Assembly: GCA_963733085.1 (NCBI GenBank)
Contig: CAVTBY010000002.1
Span: 496,001 to 560,000 of the forward strand
Source of the DNA: Desertimonas sp963733085
GTDB taxonomy: Bacteria > Actinomycetota > Acidimicrobiia > Acidimicrobiales > Ilumatobacteraceae
Reading direction: 5' to 3'
Length of the DNA stretch: 64,000 nt
Made by a program: the position numbers and the translations under genes. Position 1 is the first letter of the stretch, and the number at the start of each line of letters is the position of its first letter. Below the pieces are notes generated by a model that saw only the letters and a list, made by a program, of their open reading frames with translations, had not been told where the DNA came from and ran no database searches. Below are positions 26,349-34,728 of the stretch, in pieces.

Positions 26349-26939
26349 ATGCCTATGAGTGACGTGATCGTCCCCGCCGTCGCCCCTGTCCACCTCGACA
26401 CCGCGGCCCTCGAGGCCGGGCTCGACGAGATCCGCCAGTCACCCCACGAGCGCGGCACGCTCGAGCTGATCGTGCGCAGGCCGGTTGTCGACGGACGCGA
26501 GGTGCTCGACGAGGTCGAGTTGTCGCTCAGCGAAGGCGTCGTCGGCGACACCTGGAACGTGCGGGGGAGTGGGCGCACCGGCGATGGCAGCCCTCATCCC
26601 GACATGCAGCTCAACATCATCAACGCCCGGCTGTCGCGACTCGTCGGCGGTGATGACGACGACGTGCGGGCGCTGTCCGGCGACCAGCTCCACCTCGACC
26701 TCGACCTCAGCACCGACAACCTGCCGGCGTGGACCCGTCTCACCATCGGCGACGCCGTGATCGAGATCACCGACCAGCCGCACACTGGTTGCGCCAAGTT
26801 CGCCGCCCGCTTCGGCAAGGAGGCGCTGCGCTTCGTCAACGTCGGCGCCGGCAAGGAGCTGCGTCTCCGTGGCATCAACGCCAAGGTCGTCACCCCCGGC
26901 ACGATCCGCCGCGGCGACCCCGTCACCAAACTCCCCTAA
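26349..26939 (+). CDS. MOSC-domain protein
   Basis: 196 aa. The MOSC core spans about 50-180: LSLSEGVVGDTWNVRG, then LSGDQLHLDLDLSTDNLPAWTRL, then DQPHTGCAKFAARFGKEALRFVN with the conserved Cys. MOSC domains carry sulfur or bind molybdenum cofactor in cofactor sulfurases and YiiM-like reductases. No molybdenum-cofactor gene lies close, so the target is unknown. ATG start chosen at 26349, though MSDV two codons later is equally possible. Confidence 0.85.
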   Translation: MPMSDVIVPAVAPVHLDTAALEAGLDEIRQSPHERGTLELIVRRPVVDGREVLDEVELSLSEGVVGDTWNVRGSGRTGDGSPHPDMQLNIINARLSRLVGGDDDDVRALSGDQLHLDLDLSTDNLPAWTRLTIGDAVIEITDQPHTGCAKFAARFGKEALRFVNVGAGKELRLRGINAKVVTPGTIRRGDPVTKLP

Positions 26940-27019
26940 TTGGAGTGTTTCGTGCATCGGAGTGTCACGTGCCGGATTTCCCCGCAGGTGAGCACTCCAA
27001 TAGCAGCAAACACTCCAAT
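26939..27019. repeat. Nested hairpin repeat, family B, copy 1
   Basis: Outer arms ATTGGAGTGTTT (26939-26950) and AAACACTCCAAT (27008-27019) match perfectly over 12 bp. An inner pair, GGAGTGTCAC and GTGAGCACTCC, nearly matches. The core GAGTGTTTCGTG recurs at 48230. Sits between the MOSC gene and aguB. Confidence 0.75.
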
Positions 27020-27037
27020 CTCTAGAGTTGGGGGTCT

Positions 27038-27931
27038 ATGGGGCTGACGGTTGCGGCGATCCAGATGGCGATGGTCGACGACGTCGCCGCCAACGTCGCC
27101 ACCGCCGAGCGGCTCGTGCGCAAGGCCGCCACCGAGGGCGCCCAGCTCGTTCTCATCCCCGAGCTGTTCGAAGGCCCCTACTTCTGCAAGGACATGCTGC
27201 CCGAGCACTTCGACCGGGCGCGGCCGGTCGACGGCCACCCGACGGTCGAGCACTTCCGCGCTGTGGCCGCCGAGCTCGGCGTCGTCCTGCCGCTGAGCAT
27301 CTTCGAGCGGGCCAACCACGCCACCTACAACAGCGTCGTCATCGTCGACGCCGACGGAGCGGTGCTCGGCACCTACCGCAAGAGCCACATCCCCGACGGC
27401 CCTGGCTACACCGAGAAGTACTACTTCAATCCCGGCGACACCGGATTCCGGGTCTGGCGCACGCAGCACGCCGTCGTCGGCGTCGGCATCTGCTGGGACC
27501 AGTGGTTCCCCGAATCGGCGCGGTGCATGGCCCTGCTCGGCGCCGACGTGCTGTGCTACCCGACGGCGATCGGCTCCGAGCCCCCCGACCCGCAATGGGA
27601 CTCCAGCGGGCACTGGCAGCGGGTCATGCAGGGCCACGCCGGAGCCAACCTCACGCCGCTGATCGCCGCCAATCGCACCGGTCACGAGCGCGGGGCGACG
27701 ACGGAGATCACGTTCTACGGCTCGTCGTTCATCGCCGACGCCACCGGCGACAAGGTCGCCGAAGCCGGCCGGGACGGCGAGGCCGTGCTGACGGCGACGT
27801 TCGAGCTCGACGAGGGACAGCGCCTCCGCCACTCGTGGGGTTTGTTCCGCGATCGCCGCCCCGACCTCTACGGTCCGCTGCTCACGCTCGACGGCACAAC
27901 CGACGCGACCGACACCGCAACCAACCGATGA
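27038..27931 (+). CDS. aguB: N-carbamoylputrescine amidase
   Basis: 297 aa, nitrilase-superfamily fold with catalytic triad E42 (LIPELFEGPYFC), K115 (YRKSHIPDGPGY) and C152 (GICWDQWFPE). The residues around the triad fit N-carbamoylputrescine amidase, which releases putrescine, CO2 and ammonia. Length is normal. The stop overlaps the ATG of the agmatine deiminase gene (ATGA), so both steps are translated together. The product is cytoplasmic. ATG start at 27038. Confidence 0.92.
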   Translation: MGLTVAAIQMAMVDDVAANVATAERLVRKAATEGAQLVLIPELFEGPYFCKDMLPEHFDRARPVDGHPTVEHFRAVAAELGVVLPLSIFERANHATYNSVVIVDADGAVLGTYRKSHIPDGPGYTEKYYFNPGDTGFRVWRTQHAVVGVGICWDQWFPESARCMALLGADVLCYPTAIGSEPPDPQWDSSGHWQRVMQGHAGANLTPLIAANRTGHERGATTEITFYGSSFIADATGDKVAEAGRDGEAVLTATFELDEGQRLRHSWGLFRDRRPDLYGPLLTLDGTTDATDTATNR

Positions 27932-28926
27932 TGCGCATGCCGGCGGAGTCGGCGCCGCACGAACGCACGGTGATGTGCTGGCCGGCCCGCCCGGCGCTGT
28001 ACGGCGCGTTGCTCCCGGATGCCGAGGCCGCCCACGCCCTCGTCGCCCGCACGATCGCTACCTACGAGCCGGTGACGATGATCGCCAACCCCGGCCCGCC
28101 GGCGGGTGCCGCCGCGGCCGCATGCGGCGACGGTGTCGACGTCGTCGAGCTTCCGATCGACGACTCGTGGTTCCGTGACTCAGGACCGATCTACGTCACG
28201 GACGGTGACGGCCGCGTCGCGCTCGACTGGGCGTTCAACGCGTGGGGCGGCAAGTTCGACCCCTACGACGACGACGCCGCTGTCGCCCGTAAGTACGCCA
28301 CCCTCGCCGGCGACGAGGTGCGCACCATTCCCGTGGTCCTTGAAGGAGGGGCGATCGCCGTGGACGGCGCCGGCACGCTCGTCACCACCGAGCAGTGCCT
28401 GCTGCACCCGAATCGCAACCCGCTCCTCTCCCGGAAGGAGATCGAGGCCGTGCTCGAGGCCGAGCTCGGCGTGACGACGATCGTGTGGCTGCCCTACGGG
28501 CTGGCGCTCGACGACGACACCGACGGCCACGTCGACAACATCGCTGCCTTCGCCGGACTCGGCACGCTGCTCGTCCAGGGCTGTGACGACGAGTCCGAGG
28601 ACGATTGGTTGCGTTGCAACGTCAACACCCGTTGTGCCCGGGGCGCCATCGACGCCCTCGGCGAACCGATCGAGGTGGTCGAGGTTCCAGTGCTGCCGTA
28701 CACCGAGGTCGGCGGCCGGCGTGTCGCCGTTCCGTACCTCAACTACTACGTCGCCAACGGCGTCGTCGTCGTGCCGGTGTGCGGCCACCCCGCCGACGAC
28801 GACATGCTCGCGATCATCGCCGAGCTCTACTCCGACCGGGAGGTGATCGGGCTCGACGTCGGAGCCGTGCTCGCCTACGGCGGCGGCGGCATCCACTGCA
28901 TCACCCAGCAAGTCCCGCGCGTCTAG
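27928..28926 (+). CDS. aguA: Agmatine deiminase
   Basis: 332 aa from the ATG overlapping aguB. Peptidyl-arginine-deiminase fold: PHERTVMCWPAR at the start, IDDSWFRDSGPIYV, ALDWAFNAWGGKF, DDDTDGHVDN, and catalytic C324 in GGGGIHCITQQ near the C-terminus. It converts agmatine to N-carbamoylputrescine, the substrate of AguB, giving the two-step route from agmatine to putrescine. No arginine decarboxylase or transporter is adjacent. The stop TAG overlaps the stop of the convergent sigma gene. Confidence 0.93.
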   Translation: MMRMPAESAPHERTVMCWPARPALYGALLPDAEAAHALVARTIATYEPVTMIANPGPPAGAAAAACGDGVDVVELPIDDSWFRDSGPIYVTDGDGRVALDWAFNAWGGKFDPYDDDAAVARKYATLAGDEVRTIPVVLEGGAIAVDGAGTLVTTEQCLLHPNRNPLLSRKEIEAVLEAELGVTTIVWLPYGLALDDDTDGHVDNIAAFAGLGTLLVQGCDDESEDDWLRCNVNTRCARGAIDALGEPIEVVEVPVLPYTEVGGRRVAVPYLNYYVANGVVVVPVCGHPADDDMLAIIAELYSDREVIGLDVGAVLAYGGGGIHCITQQVPRV

Positions 28927-29807
28927 GTCGCCGACAAGTCGAGCTGCGCCAGTCGCTCTGGGTCGGCGAGGGCGTTGATCGCGATGATCTTGCCGCCGAT
29001 CACGGTGAACGCGATGACGGCGAACGGCTGCTCCCGTGGGCCGACGATGACGACGCCGGCAGCACCATTGACCAGCACCGGACGTACAGACCGCGCCGGC
29101 CGGGCGTAAGTGAGCGCCGAGGACAGCGACCTCGGCCGCTCCACGAACGATCCGCGTTGCTTGCTGGCGGGCGGCGCCGCCATCGGAGCGGATCTCGACG
29201 TCGGGGTCGAGGACCGCGACAAGGGCGTCGAAGTCGCCGCCGCGAGCCGCGGCGAAGAAGGCGTCGACGATCTCGCGCTGGCGCGTGAGGTCACTGTCTG
29301 GGACCGTCGGCGCGCCCTGAACGCGGCGCCGCGCCCTGCTGGCGAGCTGGCGCACAGCTTCGGGCGATCGCCCGGCGATCGTCGCCACCTCGTCGAAGGG
29401 CACGGCGAACATGTCGTGGAGCACGAACGCCAGCCGCTCCGGCGGCGTCAAGGTGTCGAGCACGACGAGTAGGGCGAGCCCAACGGAGTCGGCGAGCAGC
29501 GCCTGATGCTCAGGGTCGACGCCGTCGCTGCTGCTGACGATCGGATCGGGGACGTGCACGTCGAGTGACTGCTCGGGATGCCTGCGCCTGGAGCGCAGCA
29601 CGTTGAGGCAGATGCGCGACACCACCGTTGTCAACCATCCAGCCGAGGTTCTCGATCGTCGCGGCATCGGTGCGGCTGAGCCGAATCCACGCCTCCTGGA
29701 CGGCGTCGTCGGCCTCGCCGAGCGAGCCGAGCATCCGGTAGGCAACCGCCCGCAGGTGGGATGCGGTGCTCCTCGAACTGTTGCGCCAACGAATCGTTGT
29801 CGTCCAT
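28923..29807 (-). CDS. SigJ-type ECF sigma factor with SnoaL-like C-terminal domain, frameshifted
   Basis: Reads from ATG 29807 (MDDNDSLAQQFEEHR). Region 2 (YRMLGSLGEADDAVQEAWIRL) appears in a second frame after about 29757, where removing one C from CCC restores frame. Region 3/4 (LTPPERLAFVLHDMFAVPFDEVA, RSPEAVRQLASRARRRV) lies in a third. The SnoaL-like tail (QREIVDAFFAAARGGDFDALVAVL) is followed, after another shift near 29155, by FAVIAFTVIGGKIIAINALADPERL and the stop. Three single-base shifts in all, likely sequencing errors. ECF41-type sigma factors use the tail to control their own activity. The AhpD-like gene opposite is the classic partner of this group. Confidence 0.75.
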
Positions 29808-29912
29808 CTGTCACATTCCTCGTTCGTCAGGTGTCAGACAGTGACCGACGAAACCGATGTGACACGTCGGACGTCGAACTCGAACCGTGAGACGATCATC
29901 ATGGAACCACGA

Positions 29913-30359
29913 ATGAACCACCCGGCGATGACGGTGCCGGCGCGATGCCGGCGCTGATCGCCCTCGCGACGTCGGCCAAGAAGGCCGGCGTGCCGAAGAC
30001 GACGATCGACCTCGTCCACCTGCGGGCGAGCCAGATCAACGGCTGCAGCGTGTGCGTCGAGTTGCACGCACGCGACTTGAAGGAAGGCAGGCGAGTCCGA
30101 TGAGCGGATCTTCGCCGTCGCAGCCTGGCGCGAGGCGCCGTACTTCACCGATGCCGAGCGCGCCGCCCTGGCTCTCGCCGAGGCAGTCACCCGGCTGAGC
30201 GATCGGCCCGATCCGGTGCCCGACGACCTCTGGGACGAGGTCACGAAGCACTACGCCGAGCCGGAGGTCGCCGCCCTGCTCGTCTCGATCGCCACGGTCA
30301 ACGTGTGGAACCGCCTCAACGCGGCCACGAAGCAGGTCGCCGGCTCGTTCGCCGGCTGA
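29913..30359 (+). CDS. Carboxymuconolactone decarboxylase / AhpD-like peroxidase, two apparent frameshifts
   Basis: ATG at 29913 (MNHPAMTVPA); an ATG at 29901 is also in frame. Restoring a G near 29940 continues with MPALIALATSAKKAG and ASQINGCSVCVELHARDLKE, whose CxxC is the redox centre of AhpD-like alkylhydroperoxidases. Removing a G near 30092 restores DERIFAVAAWREAPYFTDAERAA to the stop. Full length about 147 residues, normal for the family. Divergent from the SigJ-type gene with a shared ~105-bp promoter region; ECF41 sigma factors commonly activate such a neighbour. Confidence 0.78.
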
Positions 30360-31152
30360 GCGTCAGCCGCCGGGCCGACCAGGCGTCGGCGGCGGCGATC
30401 GCCACGGCGATGGCGTTGCCGACCGCCGCGTCGATCGCCCCGACGTCGGGTGCCTCGGCTTCGTTGCGCTGGGCGATGATGGCGACGACGGCACCGGCGG
30501 CGAAGCCGTACACGGCGCCCATCTTGAACAGCGTCCCGGCTTCCATCTCGAAGTTGACGATGCCGAGGTCGTGGTACTCGTCGATCATCCCGCGCAGCCG
30601 GCGCAGCAGGTGCGGGTTGGCCGATGACGCCGAGCGCTCCTGGCCCTCGTAGAACGTGTCGGTCGACGCCATCACGCCGACGTGGTGGTCGATGCCGAGG
30701 CGCTCGGCGGCCTCGGCGAGCGTGACGGCGAGGAACGGGTCGGCAACGGCGGGGAATTCGGCGGGGGCGATGTCGAGGGCGGCGCCCTGGTTCGTCAACG
30801 CCCCCGAGCCGATGACCACCGAGCCGATGCGCACGTGGTCCTGGATCGACCCGCTCGTGCCGATGCGGATGATCGTGCGGATGCCGACTTGGACGAGCTC
30901 GTTGACGACGATGCTCATCGAGGGCGCGCCCATCCCGCTCGTCGCGCACACGACCGGAGCGCCGCCGGGCAGCGTGGCGGCGAAGGCGTCGAGGCCGCGG
31001 TGCCGCGACAGCTCACGCACACCGCCAAGATGGTCGGTGGCGATCCGCTCGGAACGAGACGGGTCGCCGCTGAGCAAGGCGATCGTCGTGCCGTCGTCGA
31101 GGTCATCGGTCCCGAACCCGAGGTGGTACAGCGCCCCCGCGGTCATGCCCAT
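30316..31152 (-). CDS. Nucleoside phosphorylase (uridine/purine phosphorylase family)
   Basis: 278 aa. LLSGDPSRSERIA near the N-terminus, then VCATSGMGAPSMSIVVNEL, TIIRIGTSGSIQDHVRIGSVVI and the nucleoside site GIVNFEMEAGTLF: the uridine-phosphorylase branch of the PNP/UDP superfamily. It cleaves a nucleoside with phosphate. The last ~15 residues overlap the 3' end of the convergent AhpD-like gene, and the true stop may be at 30363 in another frame, so the C-terminus is uncertain. Starts at 31152 or two codons on. Confidence 0.85.
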   Translation of the reverse strand: MGMTAGALYHLGFGTDDLDDGTTIALLSGDPSRSERIATDHLGGVRELSRHRGLDAFAATLPGGAPVVCATSGMGAPSMSIVVNELVQVGIRTIIRIGTSGSIQDHVRIGSVVIGSGALTNQGAALDIAPAEFPAVADPFLAVTLAEAAERLGIDHHVGVMASTDTFYEGQERSASSANPHLLRRLRGMIDEYHDLGIVNFEMEAGTLFKMGAVYGFAAGAVVAIIAQRNEAEAPDVGAIDAAVGNAIAVAIAAADAWSARRLTLSRRTSRRPASWPR

Positions 31153-31273
31153 GAGGTTGTCACGTCAGCCCGCCGCCCCGTCAATCTGGTGAGCGATCCG
31201 TGTCCCTTGGCATGTTTGGCGCCACCAACGTCGTCACAGCGACCAAGGAGTTGCCGGCGAGCCCGGACCAGCG

Positions 31274-31321
31274 ACCGATGGGTGTTTTCATGACGATCTA
31301 GTCACCTAGACACCCATCGGT
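31274..31321. repeat. Dispersed hairpin repeat, family A, copy 3
   Basis: Left arm ACCGATGGGTGTTTTCATGAC, right arm GTCACCTAGACACCCATCGGT, a few mismatches in the middle of the stem, loop GATCTA. Between the phosphorylase gene start and the GNAT gene stop. Confidence 0.85.
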
Positions 31322-31365
31322 TGGGAGGATGCTGCTCGCGAGTCAGTGTTGCCCAGATCGGGGGT

Positions 31366-31848
31366 TCACTTGACTGGTCCAAGTTCCTGGGAGAAGTAGA
31401 AGGCGCGTTCGGTGGAGCCGGGCTCCGTCGCCGAGAACCCGTGGCGTTGATAGAAGCGTTGGGCGTCAACGTCGCCCTCGTCGACGTTGATCTCGATCAG
31501 ATCGACGCGTTGCGCTCGCGAGACCGACAGCAACAACTCGACGATGGCCGAGCCGATTCCGCGCCCGCGCAGATCGGGGGCGACGTACAACTCGTCGAGC
31601 AGAGCAACCTGGCCGGCGTACCACACGTTCGGTCGCAACGTGATGAGGGCCACCGCAACCGCAGGCGACCCGGTGACGATGGCGAACGTCTCATCACCGC
31701 CCAGCAGTACGCGCAGTCTCGTGGCGAGTACCTCGGCACCCGGTGATGGCGTGTCGAACTCGGTGTTGAAGTCATGCAGCAGCCGTGCGACCTCCTCGGC
31801 GTCGTCCACCGACGCCAGCCGTGGCTCCCACCCGTCCTGGCCCACCAC
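31366..31848 (-). CDS. GNAT family N-acetyltransferase
   Basis: 160 aa with the GNAT acetyl-CoA loop LYVAPDLRGRGIGSAIVELLLS at about 108-129 and the C-terminal FYQRHGFSATE. Opens with RLASVDDAEEVARLLHDFN, typical of the fold. Substrate unknown. Start chosen at the ATG at 31848. The upstream polytopic membrane protein is on the same strand, 37 bp away. Confidence 0.88.
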   Translation of the reverse strand: MVGQDGWEPRLASVDDAEEVARLLHDFNTEFDTPSPGAEVLATRLRVLLGGDETFAIVTGSPAVAVALITLRPNVWYAGQVALLDELYVAPDLRGRGIGSAIVELLLSVSRAQRVDLIEINVDEGDVDAQRFYQRHGFSATEPGSTERAFYFSQELGPVK

Positions 31849-31885
31849 AACAAGCTACAAACGGCCTGCCCCGTGAGCGTGACCG

Positions 31886-33895
31886 TCAGCGCAGGCGGTC
31901 GCATAGCTCGGGGACCGGGCCAGGATCCGTCGAGATGCGCAGACCGATCTGCGCCGCCTCGGCGGGGCCGCGCAGGGCGACGTTGGCGGTGACGGGGACG
32001 CTGCGGAACTGGCGGTTCCACTCGGTCATCGGCGCGTTGACGACGGACCGTCGGTCGCCGCCGGGGATCGACGCCGTGGCGATGAACCGATTCGTGTCCG
32101 CGTCGTCGGTGATCGACACGTCGATCGTGTCGCCGGGGGACACGTCGAGCCAGTGCCCCGAGGTGTCCGGGGACGAGCCGACGATCACCAGCCGGGCCTG
32201 GCCGGCGAGGTTCACCTGGACGAGCAGTCGGCGCACGGTGTAGCCGCTGAACCACATCAGACTCGTCGACCCGGGGCGTACACCGGTGTCGACGACAGCG
32301 AGGCGGATCTGCCGGTCGCGGTGCTCGACGGCGACCCACGCCCCGTGCAGCTCGCCGGTGCCGACGTAGACGGCGTCGCAATCGCCGACGACGGCAAGTG
32401 CGTCCGCCTCACCGCGTTCGGGCAGGGCGGCGACGAAGCGGACGCGGTCGTCGACGTCGGTGCCGAGGGCGTCGGCGACCGCGAGTTGGACGCCAACGAG
32501 GTCGCCCAGCCGGTCACCGCGCCACGCCACCCGGGCGTTGACGAGCCCGATCGCCCCGTGGGCGGCAATCCCGAAGACAGCCAAGGCGCACACGGTTGTC
32601 ACCGCGGCGCGTTTGACGGCGACGCCGGCCGGCTGCAGTCGACGGGCGATGTCGACGAAGCCGATGATCGCGCCGAGGGTGAGCACGGGCAGGAACTCGC
32701 TGGTGTAGCGCTGGGCCACGTGGCTGAAGGCGATCACGCCGCCGGTCATCGCCGCGCAGGCGCACAGCGGGATGCGCAGCGCCGCCGTGGATGCGTCACG
32801 CACGGCGACGACGATTCCCCACACGGCGAGCAGGAACAGCAGCGGCATCAGCGCCGGGACGCTGCCGGTCCGCCAGGTGTCGTCGAGGAGGATGTCGCCG
32901 ACGGCGGCGGGCGGGTCGGCCGGGGGTGAGATGAACGGGAAGACCGTGCTGAAGCGCACGCCGTCGGGCCGGAAGTAGGCAGCCAGCGTCGTGCGGACGA
33001 ATTGCAGTCCTTCCAGACCTCCACCGTTGGTGGCCAGTACGAAGCGGCGGTGAGCGCTGTGCCGGGTCCACACCTGATCCTCGATTGGAAAGAGGAAGGG
33101 ATGGCGGAACTTCGCCCAGTTGACGAGCGAGCCGATCACGACGACCGCGACGCCACCGGCGACGAGACCCCACCCAGCGCGGCGCCAGGTGCCGTTGCGC
33201 CGGTGGCGAGCGACGACTATCCACGCCCCCGTGACGATCACGGCGACGGCCATCGCCCACCCCGCGGTGATCCGTGTCAGCATCGTCGCCAGCGCCAGCC
33301 CGGCCGTGACGATGATGCGACGCCTACTCGGGTCGTCCCAGGCGGCGATCAGACTCGCCACCGTGGCGACGGTCAGGGCCGTGCTCCAGATGTACACCTC
33401 GTGGTACACCCACGGCTGCGACGCCAGGTAGACGACCGTCGAGCCGCCGGTCACCGTCGCCACGATCGCCGCCAGCCCGACCGCCTCGAGCCGCCCGATC
33501 GGAGCGGTACCGCGCATCTGAGCTCGCACACGGCGCACCAACACCGTGACGGCGGCGGCCAGGACGAGCCAACCGGCGAGCATCGACAGCGCCGTCAGCC
33601 TGCCGTCGAAGCGGTCGGTGACGAGCAGCACCGGCATGCGCAGCAGCGCCGGGAACGGACCGAAGTACATGTAATGCCGCCCGTCGACGACGAACGCCTC
33701 GATCCCCAGGCTCCCCGGCGGCACGTCGAGGTTGCCGTGGAACAGCGCCCGCGCCTGGAGATCGAAGAAGTCGGCGTTGACGCCGCCGGCGGTCATCCTC
33801 CGCCCCCCGAAGTCCAACAGCACCATCAAGAACGGAACAAACCCCACTCCAGCGCCGATGCAGCATCGCGCGGAATAGGCGGTCGGTCGGAGCAA
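31886..33895 (-). CDS. Polytopic membrane protein, probable glycosyltransferase of GT-C type
   Basis: 669 aa with about ten hydrophobic helices followed by a C-terminal extracytoplasmic domain of about 190 residues with no membrane segment. The first loop contains NADFFDLQARALFHGNLDVPPGS, then GRHYMYFGPFPALLRMPVLLV, a pattern repeated in a family of large actinobacterial membrane proteins. The acidic first loop and topology suggest a lipid-linked-sugar-dependent GT-C enzyme, but no catalytic site has been proved. Start uncertain: ATGs at residues 24 and 34 are possible. Confidence 0.6.
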   Translation of the reverse strand: MLRPTAYSARCCIGAGVGFVPFLMVLLDFGGRRMTAGGVNADFFDLQARALFHGNLDVPPGSLGIEAFVVDGRHYMYFGPFPALLRMPVLLVTDRFDGRLTALSMLAGWLVLAAAVTVLVRRVRAQMRGTAPIGRLEAVGLAAIVATVTGGSTVVYLASQPWVYHEVYIWSTALTVATVASLIAAWDDPSRRRIIVTAGLALATMLTRITAGWAMAVAVIVTGAWIVVARHRRNGTWRRAGWGLVAGGVAVVVIGSLVNWAKFRHPFLFPIEDQVWTRHSAHRRFVLATNGGGLEGLQFVRTTLAAYFRPDGVRFSTVFPFISPPADPPAAVGDILLDDTWRTGSVPALMPLLFLLAVWGIVVAVRDASTAALRIPLCACAAMTGGVIAFSHVAQRYTSEFLPVLTLGAIIGFVDIARRLQPAGVAVKRAAVTTVCALAVFGIAAHGAIGLVNARVAWRGDRLGDLVGVQLAVADALGTDVDDRVRFVAALPERGEADALAVVGDCDAVYVGTGELHGAWVAVEHRDRQIRLAVVDTGVRPGSTSLMWFSGYTVRRLLVQVNLAGQARLVIVGSSPDTSGHWLDVSPGDTIDVSITDDADTNRFIATASIPGGDRRSVVNAPMTEWNRQFRSVPVTANVALRGPAEAAQIGLRISTDPGPVPELCDRLR

Positions 33896-34130
33896 CGAGC
33901 ACTGATCTCGCCCCGACCGCTGTCGCCGCTGCGGCTCGAGTCAGGTCGCCAGTTACTGAGGTCACCCGTCAGCTCCCGCGCACCACCGTTGAGGTCCGGT
34001 CCCAATCGTCACGCGGCCGGCGGATCGCCACACGACCGTCGACCGTAGCTGCCGGTTCGGTGGCGGTTGCTCGAAGCTCCCGAGTCGCTGAGCCGCGTAA
34101 CATCGCCGAAGGCGAAGGAGCAGGACGATC

Positions 34131-34712
34131 ATGGCTGGTCCGCAGGTGGTCTTTCCACCCCGCCCCGAGGGCTACACAGTGGACGACGCGCTGGCCCTAC
34201 CCGGTCGCGTCCAGCTAATCGATGGATCGCTCTGGATGGATGTGAATAGCACGGTTGCTGAAGCTCTCGAGTCGCACCCCGACTGCCGGTACATCGAGGT
34301 CGTCGATGGGAACGTCGTCGTCAACCCCGTTCCCGACACGACGCACGCCAATGCCGTCCACTTCGTCATGCGCTGGATCGAGGATCGTCTGGATGCGGCT
34401 GCCTGGAAGGTCCGCCAGAACATCAATGTGTACATCGGCGACCGCTCGATGCTGATCCCGGACATCACGGTCGACCGAGCCGACGCAAAGGTGGATCGTC
34501 CGTGGATCGATCCGAACGCCGTAGCACTCGTGGTCGAGCTCCGGTCGCCTGGCGAGCCCGCCCGGCGAATGGCCGACCGTGCTGCCCGGTACCTCGACGC
34601 TGGGGTTGGGGCGGTGTGGTCATTCGACCTTGCGGACAAGACCCACTACGCCAGCGGACGTTGTGAGGCAATCACTGCTGACGAGCTCGCTCAGGCGATG
34701 GCGTCGATGTGA
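34131..34712 (+). CDS. Uma2 family endonuclease (DUF820)
   Basis: 193 aa, ribosome site AAGGAGCAGGA before the ATG. PD-(D/E)XK-type fold: CRYIEVVDGNVVVNPVPDTTHANAV near 58-82, SMLIPDITVDRAD with the catalytic Asp, and ALVVELRSPGE with the Glu. The lysine usually seen two turns later is Arg (MADRAARYLDAGV). Uma2 proteins are abundant, probably nuclease-derived genes of unclear role. Flanked by 235 bases without a gene upstream (33896-34130, nothing recognised). Confidence 0.82.
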   Translation: MAGPQVVFPPRPEGYTVDDALALPGRVQLIDGSLWMDVNSTVAEALESHPDCRYIEVVDGNVVVNPVPDTTHANAVHFVMRWIEDRLDAAAWKVRQNINVYIGDRSMLIPDITVDRADAKVDRPWIDPNAVALVVELRSPGEPARRMADRAARYLDAGVGAVWSFDLADKTHYASGRCEAITADELAQAMASM

Positions 34713-34728
34713 ACCACTTCGGGCGCGG

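Noticed and set aside
28180..29814. A 544-residue open frame on the minus strand covering aguA and the sigma gene
   Set aside because: Only the middle part is sigma-factor text; the rest is antisense to aguA, whose catalytic motifs are intact on the plus strand. High GC makes such shadow frames common.
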